Origin: Simmondsia chinensis
Taxonomy: Eukaryota > Streptophyta > Magnoliopsida > Caryophyllales > Simmondsiaceae
Length of the DNA stretch: 64,000 nucleotides
Assembly: GCA_018398585.1 (NCBI GenBank)
Contig: JAGTTD010000011.1
Coordinates: forward strand, 12,381,846-12,445,845
Reading direction: 5' to 3'
Of this stretch, positions 27,301-41,056 are shown in pieces. Under the pieces are notes generated by a model. It searched no databases. It worked only from the letters and a program-made list of their open reading frames with translations, and was not told where the DNA came from. Position numbers and translations under genes: made by a program. How positions within the stretch are numbered: position 1 is the first letter of the stretch; each line of letters begins with the position of its first letter.

Positions 27301-30300
27301 AAAAACAAAACAAAAAGGCACCAGGCCCAACAGATCAGTTTTTTGTTCCAAATAAAACAGACAGGGAGGTTTGCACCAAGTTTAAAATCACTAACGAATT
27401 GAAGTTCCACTCTACAAAGTGTCCAACGTTTAGCTCCATATTCTCCAGTAATGATTCTCATCAGCAGTAAAACCTGGTCGAGTCATAAGTGTACTACATA
27501 ATCATTAGCAGATGCCATCAAGATGTCCCGTATCCAGATTTATGTTGCCAGGGTAGAAAAAGAATATGTTATCAACAGAGAAAAATAAAACAGTATATCA
27601 TCAATTGTCCAAGGCCCTAGTTAAAGATGCTGATCAAAGTATCAAAACCTTCTAATTCCTGACATATATGTATTCGTAGAACCAACATTGCAGCATGGAG
27701 CATCCTTTAACAAAATCGAACCAAAAATAAGATATCCATCCTCCACATGCTCTACAACAGATCAAACAAATGCCAAGCAGAGCATGGGTAGATGAGGGAT
27801 TGATGCGGTGACATTTTGATTTCCATCAAATCTGTAAGTCCTCATAGAATGCAGCAGACTTGTATCTTTGCAGAACGACTGCCACCATTTCTACTACTGT
27901 TTGGTGAACTACATCCAGCTCAAATTCCATAAAACCTAAAATCAGCACCGAGTTTCTATTCCACCCCCATGGAAATCAAACATTCATACACTTGGACAAC
28001 TTAAAGTAAGCCACAAACAAACAAATATTTCAGAAGAAAACTGGGTCCAACCTCTGTGCATAATGTTGAGTGTCAGACATGGACACATACCTGAGTCAAC
28101 AGTAGCATAAGTAATGGCTTGTTTTCTAAACTCACAAACTAGAATCCATACACAAAAGTCATAAATTACTGGATAGAGGTTTAGATACATGACGGAATCT
28201 TCTCAGGCAAACATCATTGTTAAGATAATTATGTTCAGGTCTTTCTTTCTATTGTTCATAATTATGGATAAGTAAGATTACCTTTCTTCGCATCGCATCT
28301 CATGGTCAAAGAAACTGCTGCAAATAAAATACTGCCTACATGTCTCATGAACTCTTGGATCTGCAACAACTGAATTAAAATAATTTTCAACCCAGCTACC
28401 AGGCTGTTGAGCTGAATCATTTCCTGGGACCAAGGATCGACCATTCTCATCCATAGGTGGCAGCATCATAACAGATGGTGTGTCAGTGTTATCACATTCT
28501 TTCCTAAAAGAATCATTCTTATCAACAGTATGCTCCTTTTCCTCAGCTTTTCTATCTTCCCCAGAAAAAACTGTGTTGACTTTTGAATGTTGCAAAGGTT
28601 CCAGCTCATTAACTATTTGGTTCAAAGAGGACATGCTGTTCTCATCTGACAGTGAAACAACTCTCTTTTTTGGCTTTCTTATACATTTATTCATATTAAG
28701 GCCATCCCTCCTATAATTATTATCATTGCCGACACCAACACAAACATCATCATCATAACAGAGTCCAGAAGATTGTCCTGGTATGATAAGCTCAGTTTTA
28801 GCTTGTCCAGCATATAATTCATGCGAGAGTTGGCAAATTTGAGTTACATGATGAACTTCATCCATCACGTCATCCCCATCCTCTGCTGAGGCTGATGCAG
28901 AACACCAACTAATACCATTACTCAAAGATTCACCATTGAATGACTTATCCACTTGAAGTGTCTCAGTTTCACAAACCTTATCTTCTTCCATGCTGGTATT
29001 ACTATCAGATGATGCAAGAGACAAAGATTCAGCTGAAAGCTGCAAAAATTCTTCCTCTAAGTAGTGTCGGCGATGGAGAATGTCTTCTTGATAATGAGGA
29101 GGTGATACAGGGAAGGCAGAGAATAACAGTGCTTCCACAGTGTCAATGTTTACAACTGATGCGGTCCTGTCAACGCTTGTACTAGCATCATCACCTCTAG
29201 GGACAGTAAGGATTCTATTATTAGACTTACCAGCAATCATGGTGTTATATTCACCCCTTTCCAAATACAATTTTGAGTAATCATGATTTAGAGGCAAATT
29301 TGTAGAAGCAAACTGAGATTCCTCAGGAATGGCCCCCTGTCGAAACTCTAAGGTTGTTTCAGCAAATGAGCTATTGGACGCCAGGCCTGTTGTACTCCAT
29401 TCATCATTATCAGCTTTAATTGAGTCTGGTGCATAATTTGCGCTCTCTCCAATATGCCTCCAGCTAGATTTATTCGCCAAATATTTCTCTCCACGATGAC
29501 ATAGTTCCCAACCTTGTTGTTTACTTCCATCAACAACGTTCACAAAAGATCCCTGATCCGTCCAGTTTTTGAAATCTTGCAACCACAATTTGGAACGCTC
29601 TTTCTTCATTAGCTCAATTTTGTTTATCAAACTAGTTATCTCACTCTCCTCATCAGAGGCCACAATCTCATCCCCACTAGGAACCTCATAATCACAAGTC
29701 ACCGAATCTTGCTCTGAAAGTATATTTACATCACATTCTTCACTTTCAATACATGCTAACCGAGAGAGTTTTTTCTGCACAAAATAATCACACCAAAGCA
29801 TCTTAAGGTAATACAAAAGACAATAGGCAAAAAAGCAGATATGCCCAAAATGTAGCACCTATTCAAGTTCATCAGCAGAATAATAACTTACTCTCTTTGT
29901 GTTTGGGAACCCATCCTCTTCAGTGTTTTCTCTTGCAGGAAAATAGAATCCATAGCTGGCAGGCCTTTTTAGCTTCCTGGCGATAATAATTCCCCTCTTC
30001 CAAAATTCCCTTGTGCTTATTTCCTTATTATCTAATTTTAGCTGATGCATCCATTGAACCAAAAGGAGAAAACAAGTCAGGTGGAATATCTTTCTTTTTA
30101 TTCAAAGGAGGTCAGGCGGAATATCATATGTTTGCCTCATAAAATTTTCAGATACATCACTAATTTACTGAAAGAACAGCAAAAATGAAAAGCTTCATAC
30201 AGCACAATTAAATATAACTAAGATCTGGAGAAGAATCACATAATAACTCACTTGGTGTGGGTGAGCAAAAAAACTGAAGACTTGTGGCCGATACCAACGG

Positions 30301-33300
30301 GCAGAAAACAAAGGATTCCCTTCCAGCCACAAATTTTTCAATGATGGGAGACTAGAAAGGACCTCTAACTCTGAAAAACTGGAGATAATGTTGTAGGAGA
30401 GGTCTAGCCCTTCAATTGTCTTCAGATTCTCAATTCCTCGGAGCGTAGTCAAGGCATTGTTCCTCAGAACAAGCTTTCTTATATGAGATGCAACCTGTAT
30501 GATAAAACAACAATATGGTGGTCAGAAGCTAATTCTCAGCAAGATAAATTAGATTGACTACAGAAGCAAACTCTACGGATTCCTTGCTTTAGGTTGACTG
30601 CACAAGCAAACTCTACGGATTCCTTGCTAATAAGTGTTTCCAACCCCCATGACCAATCCCTAATGTCTACCTTCCCAAGGGAGAAAACACATGATAAAAA
30701 AGAGGGATCTACAGGAAAGGAATATTCAAGAATACAAAAAAGTAGTCTTCTAGACAAAATAAAAGCAGAAAACTAAAGAAAAATAATGACTCCCGTCGTG
30801 GTGTATGTCAGAGAGATCCACAAAATGAAACCTTTAAAGCCATCTTTGTCCAAATAATAATATGAAGAGGAACTGCTATCCCTCAACGGTCCTCTTATTT
30901 CACCCCAACTACAGCTTTCAAATCGCTCCACAAATAGCAGCAACCCAAAGCATACCTTTATCCATCTTCTTACCGAATCGTCTCAAACTCTAAGAGAGAA
31001 CTCTTCTAAGGAAGCCACACACACCCAGATAGTCCACATAAACCAAATAGAAAGCTCCATAACACAAAAAGAGGAATACAACAACAGCAACTGACTCTAA
31101 TTGATATTTAACATAGACAGACAAGCAAAGAAACGCATATCTCAGGAGATTACAACTTATTTTGCACGTTAATTCTGCTAAGTAGCAATCCCAAAAAAAA
31201 GTTTCCAACCAAGCTGGCATGTTGACCAAGGTGGTTAAAATCGGGATTCTACTTAGAATCGGTATGGGGTTTTCAGAATCAGACTCGTAGAATCGAGTCG
31301 AGAATCGTAACAACAACAACAACAGACCTAGTGCCTCAAGAGCTCCCGCAAAAGCGGGGTCTGGGACAGGTGGATATACGCAGCCTTATCCCTTTAAGGT
31401 GTAACCCTACCGAGAGGCTATTTCCGAGGACCCCCAACCTTATAGGATTGGAAACACGAGGACTTCCCAGGAGGTCACCAATCCTGGTACTACTCTCGCC
31501 CAAGCACGCTTATTAATAAGAGCTTTACTTATACGGGTATATTTAAGAAATATATAATCAAATATGTAAAATTATTATTTTTTGGTCAAAATAAGAAAAA
31601 AATATTATCATGCAACATAGATGTGTTATTTTATGCTACAATAATCATGAGAGCTTTTATGATAAATGCTACTAATCAAACTTTATATTAAGGTTAAAAC
31701 ATAAAACTAAACTTAATTTAAGTTTCTTGAAAATATATAACGCTTAATTAACTTTCTTTTACTTCAAACTAATAAAGTAAGTTTGTTTATAATATATGCT
31801 TGATTTTTTTTTTTTAAATTTAACTTTTTACTTGTATACGTTGGTAGAATTGAGGTCGGATCGGTAGAATCGTAAAATCGTATTACGATTCTATCCGTTA
31901 ATTTCATATAATATCAATGAATTGTAAGATTCAACAAAATTAAGATTCTACTTATGATTCATATCGGTCGGCAATTATGGAATCCTAGAATCATAAGATT
32001 CTAAGATTCGAATCGGAATTTTAATAACCATGATATAGACAGATTATAGTTTCAAAATAACCAAATAAGGCATGTAAGAGAAGAGCTTTTCGGGGTGACC
32101 TATGTACTGTTCTTAATGAAGAAATTTTATTTTGATGCATATTGGCTGCATAATGCTGGTTCCTGTCGCTTCCAAACACTGATGGAACCTTATCCACTGG
32201 GGTGAATCCTAAATGTATCCCACCAAAGAAAGAGGGGGAGGGGGGGGGGGGTGGCGGGGGTGGGAGGGGAATTTACACGCTGTTTGCAGCATTGGTAGGA
32301 GAAAGCAGGTTTAGATCTACAGCCATCAGCACACTTTTTGCAACCTTCAGGCAGATAGAACAAAAGAAGTACATTTACCATCCACTCTCCTAAACACTCT
32401 TTGGGGAGAAATGACCTTAAGTAATTTCCTTCATTGAAACTCTCACACTTCTTCATACTAAGGGCATGTTTGATATGGGATTAACAGTGGTTAATGGTTA
32501 CTGGGGTAACTATTACACTCCTTGCAACCCTGTTTGGTTTACCATTAACATTTAACCCATGAAAAAGTTTACCCTCCAAATAGGGATAAAACCATTGCAC
32601 TATTCCCCCCTAGTGCAACATCCATAACAAGGGAAGGTGTACAAAAATTTTTAACTTGTTTATTGTTTGGAAATTTGGATATTATAAAAACATATTTTAT
32701 ATATATAAAAAATCATTTAAATATTTAATAAAATATTCTATTAAATATTTAAATAATTTTTTAAATATATAATATTAGAAAATTATTTTTAAAATTCATA
32801 AAATATTTGAAATATATACAAGATATTTTAAATATTATTAATATTTATATATTTAAAAAATATTCTAAAATAAAATATAAAAAATATGTATAAAAATTCA
32901 ATAGTTAAAATATATAATAATATTATAATATTACAAAATTTACAAAAATATTTTATATACAAAAATATGTTAAATACTTAAAAAATATTTCAAGATTAAA
33001 AAAATACATTAAATATTCAAAAAAGCGAATAGAAAGCAAAAGAGATCTACTATGGTGATGTTGGTGGTGACTGGAGGTCGGCAACGATAGCTATGTCAGT
33101 GGGAATAGGTCATTGGCATTGTAATAGAGATTACCTATTTTTTTAATAATTTCAAAATTATTTTTTAGATATTTAAAGAATCGTCAATTATACAAGGGTG
33201 ATTTTGTTCAATGTTTTAATAAATAGTTATATTTTATTATAATTAAATTTTAAAAAATTAAAGTGATCCAAAAAAAAAATTTTAATTATAAAATAATATA

Positions 33301-36300
33301 AGAAATAAATTAGCACATCTTTTATACATTATTGTCAAGTACCCCAACCCCCAAAAACCTCTAAACCCCAATTCAAACAATTCTAAGGGGTGCCATCAAA
33401 ACATTTCAAATTCCAGTCTAAGCAATTTTAAGAGTGTGTCATTTAATATTGTTGATTATAGAAAAAAAAAAAAAAAAAAAAAACAAGAATTCAAGTTCTT
33501 TACTATGCCATTTTATAAATTGAATAAAATCCCTGTGATAATATATAGATTACATTTTAAAAAATACAAACATTCTCCGTGCATTGTACGGGATAACACT
33601 AGTGAAAGCTAAAAGATAAGTATGTTAAGTATGTTACACTCAAACCAAACATAATGAAAGATTCATGGGTTAATGTTTACCCCTTTAAAAGTGCACAACC
33701 AAACATGGCTAAAGGAAAAAAATTTCATGACCCCATTAATAATTGCACCAATGAAAATTACCCCTCTTTTTTTAACCTCATACCAAACATGCCTTAATAG
33801 TTATAGTACATACATAATAATGCAGCAATGAATAAACTTAAGGGGCCTGAATATAGTTTTTCTAGGAAATCAACAATAGAGATGCAGAAGTGCTCACTGA
33901 CCACTGGTTTTCTGGAATTAACAGCAAATAAATAAGAATCCTCTCTAAAGATTAATCGTTCCTTTAGAGCAAACACGTCAAAACTTGGTACTATTACATT
34001 TACATGTATGTCTTGATCCTCACTATATTTGTCCACTCACTATTTGTCCCCAAATGTAATGCGGACATCCTTCTCAATAATTATCTTGCCTTCAAAGGAT
34101 GAGACTTGGGACTTGAGAGTGTACTGACAGGATATGCTTAGGCCTGAAGGTAAAACATGGCTACTTTTGAACTTTCTGAAGGTTTTCACTGATTTAATGG
34201 GTCCAAGACTCGGTCACCTACAGAATCACCTACAGAAACTGCAAGTCCCACTCAACCATTTAGTTAAGAAGCATAGTATTATTATAGATTCTGCCAACAT
34301 TTTCTAACATGAATGACAGAAGACATTATTTCTACGTAGTTTATGTATACGAGTCCATTAATAATGGAGAATAACCTAAGAACTTTAGAACAATATAGGA
34401 CCAGTAAAGAGCCTCAGGGTCCCAACATATTTATTATGACTGCAGCAAACCCATATCGGCCTGCACTCACTTTTTCTCTCCCAAAGTCGCACAATATAAT
34501 CACAATGAAAACTCAATCAATCTGTAAAAAGAACCCCCAGCAAACCAACTTTTAAAATCCATGACCAACTCCAATCATTCTTACCTCCGACAATGATGCA
34601 ATTGATCTAAGCTGATTGAACCCAAGATCGAGGTGTGCCAATTTTGAGCACTTCCGAAGATTATCCACTTTTGAAAACTTGTTTCTGCTTAAGTCAAGGG
34701 TTTCAAGAGCTGGCAGGAGTTGCAAAGACTCGTCCATAAGAATCAAACCATTACAAGCACAAGAAACAAATGATAGCCGGCTCCATTGATGTGACTTCTT
34801 TATGTCAGCAATTCTACTGGCAAATACATGCCTCAAAGCATCCTATTTTCAAAAGAAAGAATGCCAAAGAAAAATAATTAATAAAAAAAGTAAAAATCAA
34901 AAGCATGAGTACATCCAGCAGCAATACAAACAAAAATATAGATAAATGTAACTTGCAAGTGTCAACTCATGAGGACAACATAAATAGAGAGCCCAATGCA
35001 AGGACTTAAAACAGTCCAAGTATCACCATCTTTCCCACTTAACTGTGAGTTTTTATATGTTCTCGTACAACATCGTCGACATGATCAAACCCAATAAATC
35101 GAAGATAATATAAATAGGCATTCTCTTAAATTCATATTGGTTCTCCAATTTCAATAAAAGAGTAACATTATCATGAAGATATCTGTTATAAATTGGATAA
35201 GTTCTCTTCACTTTCAATTTTTTAAGAGGTAATGAAAACACTAGGCACACTGTCAATAGATAGCTTATGCTAGTGCAACAGCTCTGACAATCATATCTAA
35301 GCTCATTGATGAATGATCTTCAACTCTTCCCATACCATGTAGGTGATGTCCATGTCCTCCAACCGCCTGCCGCCCAGTTCCCTTCTTGAAAGACATGGCT
35401 AGTTTCTACTTCCCTACCATTACTGACCAGTTGATGAATGTCCAAAATAACATTTCTAATGCACCAAGGCCATCAAATCTCATTTCTTAATGCCTAAACC
35501 AGCACTAAATTATCACCCTCAACGTGAATTCAAGTAATACCATGTCAATGTACCTTTGGTTATCATCTCTAGCTGAAACTGCCTCTGCAACAACTTATGA
35601 AGCTCCTAATCCTTGCTAGCCAAAAGTCGAACACTGACCCATGTCATTTCCAATGATAATAACGAGAGGCAACAGCTTCTCCTTCCTTGGCTCATCCAAT
35701 GTTTGGATACCTCCAACGCATATAGAATTGCTTTTCTCATCCCTCCTCAATACAGTTGTGCATTTTCCATTTGAAAACTTTTGTTTGTGCTTCTCTTAAT
35801 ATTTAGGTGCATACCATAATCCTTTAAAAGAGCTTCTCGTTGAGCACTTTAGCCACAAAAGAATGATGAACCTGCATTATTGTTCAAAAGTATCTTTTTG
35901 ATGCAAATGATGCATATATTATAGTCAATTCACTATTAGTACATTAAAAGGTCCACCAGCAATCCATTCCCTAGTCACTGCAAGGTTCCAATGTTACAGT
36001 GCAAAGGCACATTCAACAAATAGGTGATCCATGTCCTCACAATATTTGGAGCACAGAGGGCTAGTAACAATTTGCATACCACATTTAAAAAGGTTTACCC
36101 CAATTGGTAAAGTGTTGTTAACAAGTTGCCAAGCAAAAACCCTTTATTTTGGGATAAAGGCCAAGGTCCCATATCCACGTAAAGCCCACCCGCTTTTGTC
36201 TGCCTAATGATGTCCATGAGCCGTCCATGTGACACTTAAGGGGGAAGTTACCACTGCTCTGAATCCCAACAAAAAGAATCATCTTTGTAATGATAGAGAA

Positions 36301-39300
36301 TGTAGATATATGTGATAAGGGCTAAAACTGCCTTGCAATAAATTTGCTAAGTTTCAAAATATCACATTCCCCATATGTCGAATAAAGGCTTCCACCTTTA
36401 GATTTTGATCTTTTTGAATATGATCATCTCTGATTAAATTGGCGAGAGATTGTTGAGTATACCATTCATCCTACCAAAAGGAGATAGATTTCTCATTACA
36501 TGGCAGCCATCATACACCCTGCCGATGGGGAACCTACACCCCAAAATATGTTTCCAAGTGCATTAATCACAAGCTTTAGGAACATGACTGAGAAAATTAC
36601 TATTGTGGAGATACTTGCCTTCGACAAGCCCATGCTATTATGACTACAAATTACTTTCTAGCATAGCTTACACAGAAAGGCTTTATCCACGTTTCCATCC
36701 TTCATAAGGTCAGCCCACCCGCATTGGCATTTCATTTCCTGAAAAAGGTCCCTATTGGTTTATCAATATTTTTACTAACAGTCTTTGGAAGTTCAAAACA
36801 CTCCATTGTTTAGGCAAGAATAGCTTCAAGGTTAGATTGAACCAATACCACTCGACCACCCTTAATACCATATTGGCTCTCCACGAGGCAAGTTTTTGCT
36901 GTACTCTGTCCATTATTAACTGAAACTCTTCCTTCGTTGCTCAGCCCATAAAGAGCGAGCATTTGAGATATTTCCTAAAAGGCAATGTACCAGATTTGAG
37001 GGGACATCTACTGAGAACACAATCGCTGACTTACAACAGTTAACTGATTGACAGGATTGTGAACAATGCTGATCTAGGATAGATAATCTCACAACACTTC
37101 AATGGTTCACCTTCAAAACAGTAAACTATCATCCGCAAAGAACATAGATGGGATTGGTGGCATCAATCTGCTATGTTTACAGCCAATCATGCATGTCCTG
37201 CATCTACTTTATTCAGTGTAATCTCCATGCTAGAAAATGAATGCATAAGATGAAGAGTTATGATGAAAGGGAATCAACCTACTTGAGTCTATGTGATGGT
37301 TTGAATAGGTCTATTGGTAGGTTATTAACAAAAAGAGAATATGACACTGCAATGACACACGAAATCTCCAAACCTATCCACTAAGAGCAAAATCTATAAA
37401 AGAAAGCAATTGTAGGAATAGTCCCATTCAACCAGAGTGTAGGCTTTTACTGTTGTCTAATGTCAAGGCTGTGCATCCTGTTTTGCCTTGTTCTAAAAGC
37501 AGTCATGGCCACATGTGTTATTAGAATGTTGTCATGAATAGATAGGCCTAACGCAAACATATCTTGCAACGAGCAAACCAAAGAATTTAAAGTCGGGCAT
37601 ATTCAATTTGCTAAGATCTTAGAAATGATTTTATAAATTGGATTAAAAAGACTAAAAAATGAAATTCATTTTGTCTTTCCAGGACAGACACTTTAAGAAT
37701 CAGAATAATAAATGTAGGATTGATATATGTCGAAGTCTAACAATTATGAAGAAGAGCATTTACTACATCTGTAATATCCCGCCCTAAAGATCCCTAGTTA
37801 TTAGAAAAATGACGCACCAAAGCCATCTAGGCCAAGCACTATATGTGGATTTATCTGGAAAGGTGCTTTTTTATTGGAAAAAGAAATAATATTAAGAGAA
37901 AAAGAATATACAAAGAGTTAAAAGACAAATGTCCTCAAAATTACAAACACGCAACATTTAAAAATTATGAAATACTAATGTAAACTCCTCAAATCTCTCA
38001 GCAAAACCACTAAAGCTCTTTGTCTAAAGAGCTCCTAAATAGACCAACTTTTCCCACAAGAAATTAACTAATGTATGTGTTATGACCTTAGATCATAACC
38101 TAGAAAGATGGAATTTGAGATGATAAAGAAGTAAGAAGAGAGGGGATGAGAAGAAGTAATGTTCTAATTACCAATTCACCTACCTCATCAAGTACATGAG
38201 ATAGCTATTTATACAATCAAAACCACACAATACTTCTAGATTGCTTCCAAACAAACTTCCCATCGAAACACTCAAAGCCTAACTAACTTTTAACTAACTC
38301 TCTACTTCCCAAAATATCTACAAGTATTACTCAATCATGACAATACCTCCCCGATGAAAGGGATTCTTGTCCTCAAGAATCAAAGTTAGGAAATTGACTC
38401 TTTAAGAAATAGTAATCCTCCCAAGAAGCTTCATCAATGTCCAAATTGGACCATTGAACTAACACTTGGGTTATGGCTTTATTGCCTCTAGGAACAATAC
38501 GTTTGTCCAATATAGCCATTGGAGCAGCTAACACAGAACCACTAGTTGTTGTCATTGGAGGCTGCTGTTGTGCTAAATCATCAAGATCAATCCTCCTCCT
38601 GAGCATGAAACATGAAAGACTGGGTGGATGGTAGCTGGAGGAGGAAGTTCCAACCAGTAGGCCACTGGTCCCCACTTCTCAATCACCTTATAAGGGCCAA
38701 AGAACTTAGCAGATAGCTTCACATTTCTTCTCACTGCCACTGAACTTTGACGATAAGGGCCAAAGAACTTAGCAGATAGCTTCGCATAGTCCCCAACTTC
38801 AAAAGAACGCTCAAATCTACCTTTGTCTGCAAAGAATTTCATTCTAGATGGGGAAAGAACTAGCTGATCCTTGAGATGCCAAGCAACTCTATTGCGGTGC
38901 TGGATCAAATCTTCCACCATGGGAATGGATGAATGCATCTGCTCTAGTATGATAGGAAAGGGAGGGACATTCCCTTACAATGCATAGAAGGGAGTAGTGC
39001 CCAAGGATGAACGAAAATTCGTATTATACCAAAACTCAACTAAGGAAAGCCACTTATTCCACTATCGAGGATGTTGACATGTCATACACCTCAGATATTG
39101 TTCTAAGCATTGATTCAACCTCTTGATTTGGCCATCCGATTGAGGATGATAAGCAGAGCTAAGAGCAAGGGGGGCCCAAGATGCCTGAAGATCTCTTGCC
39201 AAAAACTGCTAGTGAACAACTTGACTCTATCTGAAACAATGGTTTGAGGAAGACCATGTAACTTGTAGACGTTATCATGGAATAGTCTTGCCAATAAGGC

Positions 39301-41012
39301 TGCTATAATGGGCTGATTAAGGGCAAAAAAGTGAGCATATTTAATGAAGTGATACCACTACTACCCAGATCATGTCCTTCCCTTCAGAGGTAGGAAGACC
39401 CTCAACAAAATTCATGCTTTCATGCTTCCAAGCTTAATTAGGAATAGGTAAAGGTTGGAGAAGACCAAGATATGGAACATGTTCTCCTTTATTGCGTTGG
39501 CAAAAATCACAAGATTGCACCCATCTAATCACATCACGCTTCATTCCTCTCCAAAGGAACCACCGCTGCAGCCTCTCATGAGTACCTTCAATATTAGAAT
39601 GCCCACCCAAAGTAGAGGAATGCATAGCAGCAACAACTTACTGTCTCAAGTCTGAACAAGAACCGAGATAAACCTTTCCCTTATAACGCATTACCACTGT
39701 TAAATGAGACATTGCAACAACATCATTATTAATGGATAAGGCAGTGATTAGTGTCTGAGCGTGTGAATCTCCTTCATAGGATTTATAAACATCTTGCATC
39801 CAAGAAGGTTTAACCGCAGAGATTCAGTTGAAATGCCCCTCCACATCCTCTTCCAATCTCCTTGAGAGAGCATCAGCCACCACATTATCCCTCTCCTTGT
39901 GGTATTGAATTGAATAGTCGAAACCAAGCATCTTCATTAGGCCCTTTCTCTACACTCGTGTAGTGATCTTTTGCTCCAAGAGGTACTTGAGGCTTTCATG
40001 GTTTGTTCGAATGATGAAGTGGCCTTCTAAGTAATGTCTCACTTTTGCACTGCCATTAAAATTGCCATATACTCCTTTTCATATACAGAGAGTCCTCAAT
40101 GGTTAGGACTTAGCGATTGACTCAAGTATGCAATAGGTCGCTCTTGTTGTAGAAGTACAACACCAATATCTCTGTCACAAGCATCCGTATCCAGTATAAA
40201 AGGCTCATTGAAATCAGGCAAGCACAGAACAGAAGCAGAGCACATTGCTAACTTTAATCTATCAAATGCATCATGAGCTTCAGTGTTCCAAAGGAATGAA
40301 TACTTCTTGAGAAGGTCATGTAAGGGTCTAGCAATCACCCCATATCCACAAATAAACTTTCTGTAGTAACCTGTAAGGCCCAAGAAGCTTCTCAAGGACT
40401 TGAGATTTGTGGGAATGGGCCACTGTTCCATTGCTAGGACCTAGAGGGATTAGTTGATACCTCTTTACATGAAATTACATGACCAAGGTACTCCACTTGA
40501 AGTTGGGCAAATGAACATTTGGATAGCTTAGCAAAGAGCTGATGTTGGCACATGAGTATTAAAGGAAGGACTATAAACTAATATGTCATTAAAAAAAAAA
40601 AAAAAAAAAAAGACAAACTTCCTCAAAAAAGGTTTAAAGATAGTATTCATTAGTGCTTGAAACGTTGCAGGGGTGTTGGATAATCCAAAAGGCATAACCA
40701 CAAATTCAAAGTGGCCATGGTGAGTGCGAAAGGTTGTTTTGTCGATATCAGGTTCCATAACAAGAATTTGGGGATAGCCTTGCCTCAGATCCAGTTTGGA
40801 ATAATAAACAGATCCACGCAATTCATCTAGTAAGTCATCAATGATAGGTATTGGAAATTATCTTTTATGGTAAGAGAATTGAGTTGTCAACAATCAATAC
40901 ACATCCTTCCATCTTTCTTTTTTACAAGGATAACAGGCGAAGCAAATGGGCTGTGACTGGGGCGAATGAAATTTGTTTTGAGAAGTTCATCCACTTGTCT
41001 TTAAATTTCCCT

Positions 41013-41056
<44 letters not shown>

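Noticed and set aside
29775..29858. Starting exon 5 at 29858
   Set aside because: The extra codons are hydrophobic intron sequence. A consensus cag acceptor at 29775 joins exon 4 in phase.
33794..34036. An additional exon in intron 2
   Set aside because: Exons 2 and 3 already join in phase within the LRR pattern, and there is no family match for this stretch.
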